Assembly: GCA_039927975.1 (NCBI GenBank)
Contig: JBDSTZ010000022.1
Span: 1-22,795, forward strand
From: JBDSTZ01 sp039927975
GTDB taxonomy: Bacteria; Pseudomonadota; Gammaproteobacteria; Burkholderiales; Burkholderiaceae_D
Reading direction: 5' to 3'
Length of the DNA: 22,795 bases
The position numbers and the translations under genes were made by a program. Shown here piece by piece: positions 1-6,594 of the stretch; the stretch's first letter is position 1, and each line of letters starts with the position of its first letter. Under the pieces are notes generated by a model. That model was not told where the DNA came from and searched no databases. It saw nothing but the letters and a program-made list of their open reading frames with translations.

Positions 1-1313
1 GTACTATCTGAGATCGAAATATTTTCTATTAACGCATATATTTTTTGACCAATAACGGAGAAAAAATAATTCGATACCCCTTCATATGAAGACAAATTTT
101 GCGATATAACATGCTTAACATCTCTAATGTAAACCGTAGCCAGCCTATTTTCATTCCCTACGTACTTGACACTGAAAGGGGGGCGAACGGTGTTTTCCTC
201 GGCCGCCTCTTCTTTGGCGGCGTCAAGTTTTCTCTTAAACTCCTCTTTTATTTCGATTTTCGTACGCGTATGAGTAGAAAAAAGCTTATCTACCAGCGCA
301 GCCAGTTCAATTTTTGCACTTGACTGGCCGCTAACAAAAGGGCGCGATAAAGTTTTCGTTTTCGAATCATTTAAATATAATTTAAAATCTGATAAAGTTT
401 TTGTGACGGACCTCTGCGCAGCGTCCGCCACCTGGACATCGTTGAAAAATAAAAAATAATCATCTACATAACGTCGTATTTCGTAGTGATGTCCGTTTTT
501 ATATCCACACTCTTCAAGTTTTTTCTCCACCCAGACATCTATATATTGCAGAATGACCTCTGCAAATATTCTGGATATCTCTGGGCCTATAATAATACCG
601 TTTGTTTCATTGTAGTTTGAACGCTGCATCACCTTGTCAAATGCGCCTTCAAACGTATCTAAGGAAATATTTTCCTTTCCGTACTCTTTACTTTTAGCCG
701 CCCATGTAAAGGAGTGAGTGTAGATGTGATTGAAACATTTTGAAATGTCTAATGAACGCATGCCAGCAAAACGTTTTTCTAAATCATGGAATTCCGCAGA
801 CTCGTAAAACTTATAAATTAAATTGTAACGTTCATAAACAAAAAATGACGATGCATTTTTACTTTGTTCTGAAAAGCCGTCATTTTCGACCTCGACTAAA
901 GAGGGGGCCCAAAGAAACTTAGATGCCCGTCGTTTTTCAAAATAGTGTGTGGCTATTCGCGCCGGCTTTCTCAGTGAATAATTGCTTCGCGAGCAGAGGC
1001 CAATCATGAGATTTGAATATTTGCCATATAGATCGCAAAAATCACGCTGTACTGCTGGGTGTACTATACTTAGTGATCGGTAATCAATTGAATCTTTTTT
1101 TATGCTGTAATCGTAGGGAATAGTATAATCGATTTTTCCGAGAAAATTCAACTTGCACTCTGAGAGCAGGCGCTTTTCTGCTTGATTTGTGAGGTGATTG
1201 TAGTAGCCGTTATTCGAAAATAGAATCGGAACTTCATACGGCAATGTGTCAGTGAGTAACACGCGTAAAAAATCATGTTTTTTAAATTTTATTTTCTTTA
1301 TTTTTTTAAGCAT
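1..1313 (-). CDS. drt3b: Drt3b-type (UG8) defence reverse transcriptase, partial at left edge
   Basis: Second reverse transcriptase of a two-RT operon. It runs off the window, with 437 codons visible and no stop. The start chosen is the ATG at 1313, which overlaps the stop of the upstream RT by 8 nt (1306-1313). A weak GGA lies 4-6 nt before it. Visible RT motifs: motif A LDISKCF with Asp189; a motif B-like IGPEISR around 242-248; motif C RYVDDYF with YVDD at 282-285. The N-terminus carries LTDTLPYEVPILFSNNGYY (residues 20-38), a block I recognise from Drt3b proteins. Glu27 in it is a candidate for the glutamate reported, as I recall, to act as a protein template for poly(AC) synthesis. Base composition is AT-rich, unlike the core genes, which suggests horizontal transfer. 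The C-terminal part is not in the window. An alternative is another UG/Abi-class RT, but pairing with a second RT argues for DRT3. Confidence 0.85.
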   Translation of the reverse strand, partial: MLKKIKKIKFKKHDFLRVLLTDTLPYEVPILFSNNGYYNHLTNQAEKRLLSECKLNFLGKIDYTIPYDYSIKKDSIDYRSLSIVHPAVQRDFCDLYGKYSNLMIGLCSRSNYSLRKPARIATHYFEKRRASKFLWAPSLVEVENDGFSEQSKNASSFFVYERYNLIYKFYESAEFHDLEKRFAGMRSLDISKCFNHIYTHSFTWAAKSKEYGKENISLDTFEGAFDKVMQRSNYNETNGIIIGPEISRIFAEVILQYIDVWVEKKLEECGYKNGHHYEIRRYVDDYFLFFNDVQVADAAQRSVTKTLSDFKLYLNDSKTKTLSRPFVSGQSSAKIELAALVDKLFSTHTRTKIEIKEEFKRKLDAAKEEAAEENTVRPPFSVKYVGNENRLATVYIRDVKHVISQNLSSYEGVSNYFFSVIGQKIYALIENISISDS

Positions 1314-2568
1314 GATTCCAACATTTTTTTATTTGCTGAAGGCGTTTTGCGGATATGTTTTGTGTGATTTTTTTCTGGTGTCCTGCATAAAAACACAATT
1401 TTGCCAGCTCTTCTTTTTGAACCGATGACAAGTTGCTTTGAATTTTTGCGCCAAACGAGCCCCTTTTTGAATATATTGCGTTTCTAAGAAATTGAGATAC
1501 CATCTTTAATTCGAGTTTTCCTGGCTCATCTATAAGCGGGTAATTATAATATATTCCAGAGAGCAACTCTCCCGTTTCGCCTTTTCTTCGCATCTTGCAG
1601 TTTCCCGATAAAAATTTTATTCTGGATGCCAAGAGAGAAAAATCTTTATCGAAAGCATAGCTTAACAGAGATAGAATTATCCGTTTTTTTAACTTTTCGA
1701 TTTTATTATCGGCGATCTTAATCTCCATCCTTGGCGGTGGTGGCGGTGATCCTTTTGGAAGATTCCCTTTGGGCATCGAGCTTTGCAATCTAAATTCAAA
1801 TTTATAGCCTAGATAGCTGATCTCAGGATTATTTAAATATTTAATACAGTTGCCATACTCGTTAAACTCTACCGATTCAGTTTTCTTATCGTTAACTTGC
1901 ATTTTCGGATATAAAGCTTTTTTGATCGAAAAAATTATCTCATTCGAGTCTTTGTACGAAAAAATAATCATATCGTCTACATATCGGGCGTAATAATAAA
2001 CTCCCTCGATCGATCTGATTTTTTTATCAAAATCAATCATATTTATCTCGGATAATGTTGCACTTACACTTATTCCCCTCGGCAATCCTTTCCCGGCAAA
2101 ATGGCGGCTTCCTAAAAATAACTTTTTTAATAATTCCTTTCCTCGATAAGTTATCAAAGATTCGTTACATATGCTTTTTACTAGGAATTCCCTATCTGTG
2201 CTTTCATAAAAATCCTTGATGTCAATTTTAAGGACATAAAATGGAAGTTTCTCTTGGAGCAATAATTTCACTTGAGACATAATCTCCGCACGATTTGCTT
2301 GACGAACGTTGTATGATCGCCTTAAGTTATCGTTAAGTTTTCTTATAATAAACTCGTCGCACGTCGTAGTTGAAGAAAATACTGATTTCCCCACCCGAAG
2401 AGCAGTAGCGAATTTTGAAAACTCAAAATTTGAGTCGTGAGCTTTTTTTGAAACCTCTTCCATGGCCGTCTGATAGTCTTCGCGCGCTCTGCCGAGCTTA
2501 TATTTTCCGGGGTCGGTCCTTCCCATTAAACTCATGAAGTTGCTAGCAGAAAAGGTTTGATCGATCAT
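1306..2568 (-). CDS. drt3a: Drt3a-type (UG3) defence reverse transcriptase
   Basis: Complete 420-aa reverse transcriptase, first gene of the two-RT operon. Motifs in order: motif A VLKIDIKDFYEST with catalytic Asp116; motif B GLPRGISVSATLSEI (161-175); motif C YARYVDDMIIF with YVDD at 196-199; a SYLGYKF block (251-257) matching the later RT motifs; then a basic C-terminal region. No maturase, endonuclease or integrase domain is seen, so a group II intron or retrotransposon RT is unlikely. Between the RT core and the C-terminal region is an odd segment with two PKG repeats and five consecutive prolines (275-279). In known DRT3 systems, Drt3a copies a short AC-repeat template in an associated ncRNA into GT-repeat DNA; that role is inferred here. 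The start ATG at 2568 has no clear Shine-Dalgarno. AT-rich composition marks it as acquired DNA. Confidence 0.87.
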   Translation of the reverse strand: MIDQTFSASNFMSLMGRTDPGKYKLGRAREDYQTAMEEVSKKAHDSNFEFSKFATALRVGKSVFSSTTTCDEFIIRKLNDNLRRSYNVRQANRAEIMSQVKLLLQEKLPFYVLKIDIKDFYESTDREFLVKSICNESLITYRGKELLKKLFLGSRHFAGKGLPRGISVSATLSEINMIDFDKKIRSIEGVYYYARYVDDMIIFSYKDSNEIIFSIKKALYPKMQVNDKKTESVEFNEYGNCIKYLNNPEISYLGYKFEFRLQSSMPKGNLPKGSPPPPPRMEIKIADNKIEKLKKRIILSLLSYAFDKDFSLLASRIKFLSGNCKMRRKGETGELLSGIYYNYPLIDEPGKLELKMVSQFLRNAIYSKRGSFGAKIQSNLSSVQKEELAKLCFYAGHQKKITQNISAKRLQQIKKCWNHA

Positions 2569-2642
2569 ATTTTTTGATTGTTAATTATTTGACTAATACG
2601 GGGAAAAAATTTTGCAATTACAATTTCTCAGCGGGAATTTGC

Positions 2643-2651
2643 AATATAGCA
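2643..2651 (-). promoter_or_regulatory. Candidate extended -10 promoter of the DRT3 operon
   Basis: On the minus strand this reads TGC-TATATT, an extended -10 element, about 75 nt upstream of the drt3a start. No good -35 hexamer lies at 16-18 nt, which fits an extended -10 promoter but leaves the call weak. Transcription would begin near 2636 and give a leader of roughly 68 nt. Confidence 0.3.
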
Positions 2652-2659
2652 CTGTACTT

Positions 2660-2681
2660 GCAAAAATTCATCATTTTTTGC
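2660..2681. repeat. 22-bp inverted repeat upstream of drt3a
   Basis: Perfect 7-bp arms, GCAAAAA and TTTTTGC, flank an 8-nt loop just upstream of the candidate DRT3 promoter. It could be an operator, a weak terminator for upstream transcription, or part of a small RNA. Two further TTGCAAA-like words follow nearer the gene. Its function is unknown. Confidence 0.45.
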
Positions 2682-2889
2682 GCCTTGCCATGCGCCTGCC
2701 CGATTGCAATGAATGACAGATAGGAAGTGATCCGCTATGTTCGTAAGGCGGAAGATATTGAGAAAGCGGCGCAGCAGTTTTATTGGGACCGTTCTGGAGT
2801 AAGGCTCTGCGCCAAGGATTTCACTGGATATGTCAGGTCAATTGCATTTGACGGGGAAGTTTTGTCTCTGATGCCGTGGCGCAATTGCG

Positions 2890-3104
2890 CACGCTTCGTT
2901 CAACGGCGTCAAAAGCACGCGCACCGTCGAATCGCTAGGAAATGGCAGACGCCTGCCGCGCTTGGGACCGGGGCTCGGTGCCGCCTTGTCGACTTCGGCG
3001 GTAAGGGCGGCGAAGTGGACCTGTTGCAACATGACGCGCAGGGAATCGCCGAGCTTGTTTAGCTTGGTTTCGCGCTCTTGATCGGCGAAAAGACTGGCTG
3101 ATTA
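2890..3104 (-). pseudogene. IS5-family transposase, N-terminal remnant
   Basis: Read on the minus strand from 3101, the frame gives SLFADQERETKLNKLG, then VDKAAPSPGPKRGRRLPFPSD, then VRVLL. This follows the start of one IS5-family transposase group: a FADxERExKLxKLGD opening, a block on the pattern FAALAAEVDxAAPRPSRERGGRPPFP, and an MVRxLL block. The start codon is lost (a stop sits at 3102-3104), several conserved residues have drifted, and similarity ends near 2890 before any DDE catalytic residue. It is a dead fragment of about 70 codons lying between the DRT3 island and the core genome. I identified the family from memory of its N-terminus; no search was run. Confidence 0.6.
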
Positions 3105-3115
3105 TAAAAAAATTA

Positions 3116-3480
3116 TGTCAGAGTCGAGGCGACGGTGTGATGCCAGACTTCCGAGGCGTTCTCGAGGTGCCATAGGTAGCCGAAATCGTCCTCTGCCATC
3201 GTGGTGGAGATGAATTGAATGCCTGCGCGGCGGCATCATGCGCGGTGAACTTATCCGGGTCGTAGGTTGAGGCACGTAACACCTGCGCCGTCCCTTACTC
3301 GCGTGGGGCCGATTTGCTCGCAACGGCCATCATGTGCCCCATCCTCGGCATTTGCACCAGTGCGCCTTCGGTTGCGTCGAACGCTCTCTCCTGCGCATGA
3401 CAGCCGGAGGCGGCACGCTGGCGTTGGAGCTCACCTGCATGCGAGATAGCCGCCGTCGCCACGCTCGGCTACGCTAATTG
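3116..3480 (-). pseudogene. Decayed remnant of an unrecognised gene
   Basis: Protein-like minus-strand sequence is broken across frames. One frame runs through GELQRQRAASGCHAQERAF and ALVQMPRMGHMMAVASKSAP, meets a TAA, and continues as GTAQVLRASTYDPDKFTAHD. After a shift of frame near 3220 a second frame continues as FISTTMAEDDFGYLWHLENA and ends at a stop near 3116. At least one in-frame stop and one frameshift separate the parts. I do not recognise the family. The neighbouring IS remnant suggests it belongs to the same decaying zone. Confidence 0.35.
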
Positions 3481-3780
3481 AGATGTGGACAATACCGACT
3501 TCGGCCGAGTCGAAACAGGCCGCCGCCAGCATCAGCGCCGCCATCCGCAACCAGTAGACTGCGGATGGCCGACCGGCCTCACCCCGTTCAGCTTCACACC
3601 AACACTTTTCAGGATGCCTTTTAAGGAAAACCTTGAAGGTCAACCCGGACCAATAACTCTTGATCGCCCGAGCCACCTGCAATTGCCCGGCGATTTGATC
3701 ACCTTGGCCTGCGTCGTATCATAAAACCGCCCGCCGGTGTACAATCCTCCCTCACTTTTTTATTCCCGATCCCGCCCCCG
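3481..3780. other. Intergenic stretch upstream of hemF
   Basis: No convincing gene is seen. Short minus-strand reading frames continue from the decayed region but match nothing I recognise. The last 60 bp carry the likely hemF promoter. This appears to be where the acquired and decayed DNA gives way to the conserved hemF block. Confidence 0.4.
3740..3745 (+). promoter_or_regulatory. Candidate -10 box for hemF
   Basis: TACAAT lies 36 nt before the hemF ATG and is close to the TATAAT consensus. The hexamer 17 nt upstream (TATCAT) is a poor -35. A start near 3752 would give a 29-nt leader. No clear Shine-Dalgarno precedes the ATG. Confidence 0.3.
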
Positions 3781-4692
3781 ATGTCATCCCCCTCCCCCGC
3801 TGCCGTCAAGGCCTGGCTGCTCGACCTGCAAGCGCGCATCGTGCAAGCGCTGGAAGACGTCGACGGCAAGCCTTTCCTGCGCGAGTCCTGGGAACGGCCT
3901 GAAGGCGGCGGCGGCATCTCGCGCCTGATCGAGGAAGGCAATGTCTTCGAGCGCGGCGGCGTCAACTTCTCGCACGTGACCGGCACCAGCCTGCCGCCCT
4001 CGGCCGCCGCCGCGCGCCCCGAGCTGGCCGGCCGCGCCTGGGAAGCGATGGGCGTGTCGCTGGTGCTGCACCCGCGCAACCCGTACGCCCCGACCGTGCA
4101 CATGAACGTGCGCTTTTTCGAGGCGACCGCCGAGGGCCAGGAACCGGTCTGGTGGTTCGGCGGCGGCATGGACTTGACGCCCTACTACGGCAACGCCGAC
4201 GACGCGCGCCATTTCCACCAGACTTGCCGCGACGCCCTCGCGCCCTTCGGCAGCACCCTGCACGAGCGCTTCAAGGCGTGGTGCGATACCTACTTCTATT
4301 TGAAGCACCGCAAGGAGCCGCGCGGCGTCGGCGGCATCTTCTTCGACGACTTCAACGAAGCCGGGTTCGACCTCAGCTACGCGATGACGCAAAGCGTCGG
4401 CGACAGCTTCGTCGCCGCCTACCTGCCGATCCTGCAAGCGCGCAAGGACACGCCCTACGGCGAGCGCGAGCGCGATTTCCAGGCCTACCGGCGCGGCCGC
4501 TACGTCGAGTTCAACCTGGTGTGGGACCGCGGCACCCTGTTCGGCCTGCAGTCGGGCGGGCGCACCGAGGCGATCCTGATGTCGCTGCCGCCGATCGTCA
4601 AGTGGCGCTACGACTGGCAGCCGGAAGCCGGCAGCGCCGAGGCGGCGCTGTACACCGATTTCCTGGTGCATAAAGACTGGCTGGCCGCGTGA
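3781..4692 (+). CDS. hemF: Coproporphyrinogen III oxidase, oxygen-dependent
   Basis: 303 aa, the usual length of HemF. It performs the O2-dependent oxidative decarboxylation of coproporphyrinogen III to protoporphyrinogen IX in haem synthesis, in the cytoplasm. Family blocks are intact: HPRNPYAPTVHMNVRFFE (97-114), WWFGGGMDLTPYYG (124-137), RGVGGIFFDDFNE (181-193) and YVEFNLVWDRGTLFGLQSGG (241-260). His98 and His107 lie in the first of these blocks. It opens the hemF-nadD-rsfS-rlmH-maf-rng run. Its stop overlaps the nadD start in GTGA (4689-4692), so the two are probably translationally coupled. Confidence 0.97.
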   Translation: MSSPSPAAVKAWLLDLQARIVQALEDVDGKPFLRESWERPEGGGGISRLIEEGNVFERGGVNFSHVTGTSLPPSAAAARPELAGRAWEAMGVSLVLHPRNPYAPTVHMNVRFFEATAEGQEPVWWFGGGMDLTPYYGNADDARHFHQTCRDALAPFGSTLHERFKAWCDTYFYLKHRKEPRGVGGIFFDDFNEAGFDLSYAMTQSVGDSFVAAYLPILQARKDTPYGERERDFQAYRRGRYVEFNLVWDRGTLFGLQSGGRTEAILMSLPPIVKWRYDWQPEAGSAEAALYTDFLVHKDWLAA

Positions 4693-5339
4693 CGGTTTGC
4701 GTCGCACTGCTTGGCGGCAGTTTTGACCCGGTGCACCATGGACATGTCGCGCTGGCGGCACTGTTTGCCACCCTGCTCGCGCCCGACCAGCTGCGCCTGA
4801 TTCCGGCCGGTCAGCCGTGGCAAAAAGGCAGCCTGCGCGCCAGCGCGGCCGACCGTGTCGCCATGCTCGAACTGGCCTTCGCCGACGCCGCCCTGCCGGT
4901 CACGATCGACCGCCAGGAAATCGACCGCGCCAGCCCCAGCTACACCGTCGAGACGCTGCGCAATGTGCGCGCCGAGCTCGGCCCCGACGCGGCTATCGTG
5001 TTCCTGCTCGGCGCCGACCAGCTGCGCCAGCTCGACACCTGGCGCGACTGGCAAGCGCTGTTCGACCTGGCCCACCTCGGCATCGCGGCGCGCCCCGGCT
5101 TCGGCCTGGACCAGGCCGGCATGGCGCCGGCGCTGGCTCACGAAATCACCACGCGCCAGGGCAACCTGGCGCAATTACGTACTACGTCGGCGGGCAAGGT
5201 TTTCCTGGCGCCGTCACTGGCGGTGGATATCTCCGCCACCCAGATCCGTGCGGCGCTACAACGCGGAGAGCAGCCAACACCGCTGATCGCGCCGGTAGTG
5301 CTAGACTATATTCAACAACATAATTTATACAAAATCTAA
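4689..5339 (+). CDS. nadD: Nicotinate-nucleotide adenylyltransferase
   Basis: 216 aa, typical for NadD. It joins ATP and nicotinate mononucleotide to form deamido-NAD, the step before NAD synthetase. The nucleotidyltransferase signature GGSFDPVHHGHV is at 9-20, with the HxGH-type histidines. SPSYTVETLR (82-91), FLLGADQL (105-112) and the C-terminal DISATQIR (180-187) are also present. The start is GTG at 4689, inside the hemF stop (GTGA overlap). The stop TAA overlaps the rsfS ATG by one base (TAATG). Tight packing points to one transcript with hemF and rsfS. Confidence 0.96.
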   Translation: MTVCVALLGGSFDPVHHGHVALAALFATLLAPDQLRLIPAGQPWQKGSLRASAADRVAMLELAFADAALPVTIDRQEIDRASPSYTVETLRNVRAELGPDAAIVFLLGADQLRQLDTWRDWQALFDLAHLGIAARPGFGLDQAGMAPALAHEITTRQGNLAQLRTTSAGKVFLAPSLAVDISATQIRAALQRGEQPTPLIAPVVLDYIQQHNLYKI

Positions 5340-6097
5340 TGGATATTAAAAAACTGCAAACCCTCGTCGTCGACGCCCTCGAAGACGTCAAGGGCCAGGA
5401 CATCACCGTGTTCGACACGGTGCACCTGACCAGCCTGTTCGACCGAATCGCGGTCGTCTCCGGCACCTCGAACCGCCAGACCAAGGCGCTGGCCGCCTCG
5501 GTGCGCGACAAGGTCAAGGACGCCGGCGGCGACGTCATCGGCATCGAAGGCGAAGACACCGGCGAATGGGTGCTGGTCGACCTCGGCGACATGATCGTCC
5601 ACATCATGCAGCCGGCCATCCGCCAGTACTACCGCCTTGAGGAAATCTGGGGCGACAAGCCGGTCAAGCTGGGCGCCGCCAAGCGCAAGGGCACCGTCGA
5701 GGCCGCCGAAGCCTCGGTCGTCAAGCCGAAGTCCAAGCACCTGACCAGCACCCAGGAAGCGCCGGAAGTCAAACCGGTCAACGAGCGCAAGCCGGCCGCT
5801 AAAAAAGCTGCCGCCAAGTCCGTCTCGCCGGCCAAGGAAATCGCCGCCAAGGGCCCGGCCGCCGCCAAGAAGGTCGCCACCAAGGCTGCGGCGCCGAAGA
5901 AGACCGCCGCCACCAAGGCAGTCGGCAAGGTCGTCAAGGTCGCGCCGACCAAGACCGAGGAAGCGGCCGTCAAGGCGCTCAAGGCCCAGCCGCCGAAACG
6001 CGCCGCCGCCGTCAAGAAGGCGCCGGCCGACGCCGTGCCGGTCAAGAAGGTCATCAAGCGCACAGTCAAGAAGACCAGCGACACCGACGCCGAGTAA
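5339..6097 (+). CDS. rsfS: Ribosomal silencing factor with long Lys/Ala/Pro tail
   Basis: 252 aa. Residues 1-115 are a normal RsfS/Iojap domain: KLQTLVVDALEDVKGQDI near the start, then DTVHLTSLFDRIAVVSGTSN, GEWVLVDLGDMIVHIM and YYRLEEIW. RsfS binds ribosomal protein uL14 on the 50S subunit and blocks joining of subunits when nutrients run low. Most RsfS proteins end soon after this domain. Here about 137 more residues follow, built from Lys, Ala, Pro and Val with KKAAAK-like and APKKTA-like steps, resembling histone H1 tails. The tail is basic and probably disordered, and may add RNA or ribosome contacts (inference). The reading frame is unbroken with normal codon use, so it is unlikely to be an artefact. 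It starts one base inside nadD and lies 6 bp before rlmH. Confidence 0.95.
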   Translation: MDIKKLQTLVVDALEDVKGQDITVFDTVHLTSLFDRIAVVSGTSNRQTKALAASVRDKVKDAGGDVIGIEGEDTGEWVLVDLGDMIVHIMQPAIRQYYRLEEIWGDKPVKLGAAKRKGTVEAAEASVVKPKSKHLTSTQEAPEVKPVNERKPAAKKAAAKSVSPAKEIAAKGPAAAKKVATKAAAPKKTAATKAVGKVVKVAPTKTEEAAVKALKAQPPKRAAAVKKAPADAVPVKKVIKRTVKKTSDTDAE

Positions 6098-6103
6098 GCG
6101 CCG

Positions 6104-6574
6104 ATGCAGCTCATCATCGCTGCGGTCGGCCACAAGATGCCGGCCTGGATCGAGACCGGCTTCGGCGAGTACACCAAGCGCATGCCGCCCGAGCTGCGCA
6201 TCGTGCTCAAGGAAGTCAAGCCGGTCGAGCGCTCCGGCAGCAAGACCGCCGCCACCGCGATGGCGCTTGAACGCGAGCGCATCGAGGCGGTGCTGCCGAA
6301 AGGGGTGCGCATCATCGCCCTCGACGAGCGCGGCAAGGACCTCACCAGCGTCGGCCTGTCGCAGCAGCTCATGCAATGGCAGCAGGACGGGCGCGACACC
6401 GCCTTCCTGATCGGCGGGGCCGACGGCCTCGATCCCGAACTCAAGGCCCGCGCCGAAGGCCTGATTCGTATTTCCAGTATGACGCTCCCGCACGGGATCG
6501 TGCGTGTTATGCTGGCGGAGCAATTGTATAGGGCGTGGTCGATCACGCAGAATCACCCCTATCATCGCGTCTGA
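6104..6574 (+). CDS. rlmH: 23S rRNA (pseudouridine1915-N3)-methyltransferase
   Basis: 156 aa, full length for RlmH. This SPOUT-class enzyme methylates the pseudouridine at position 1915 of helix 69 in 23S rRNA, using S-adenosylmethionine. Diagnostic blocks: ALDERGKDLTS (72-82), FLIGGADGLD (101-110, part of the cofactor knot), and the C-terminal block from SSMTLPHGIVRVMLAEQLYR (124-143) to HPYHRV at the end. It follows rsfS by 6 bp and precedes maf by 20 bp. The rsfS-rlmH pairing is widely conserved and joins two late ribosome functions. Confidence 0.97.
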   Translation: MQLIIAAVGHKMPAWIETGFGEYTKRMPPELRIVLKEVKPVERSGSKTAATAMALERERIEAVLPKGVRIIALDERGKDLTSVGLSQQLMQWQQDGRDTAFLIGGADGLDPELKARAEGLIRISSMTLPHGIVRVMLAEQLYRAWSITQNHPYHRV

Positions 6575-6594
6575 TCAACCTGTCTTAATATCCG

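Noticed and set aside
945..950. ACACAC on the minus strand as the DRT3 RNA template
   Set aside because: It lies in codons for Ala-Thr-His within drt3b, with no hairpin context, so it is most likely chance.
1..2568. Group II intron or retron identity for the two RTs
   Set aside because: No maturase or HNH domain, intron RNA structure or msr/msd repeat is visible. The paired arrangement fits DRT3 better.
3784..4761. A long minus-strand frame opposite hemF
   Set aside because: It is an antisense shadow of a high-GC gene, with no motif and a biased composition.
5336..6565. A long minus-strand Gly/Leu/Asp/Arg-rich frame opposite rsfS and rlmH
   Set aside because: It is the complement of the Lys/Ala-coding tail of rsfS. 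The repeats are a by-product of that tail.
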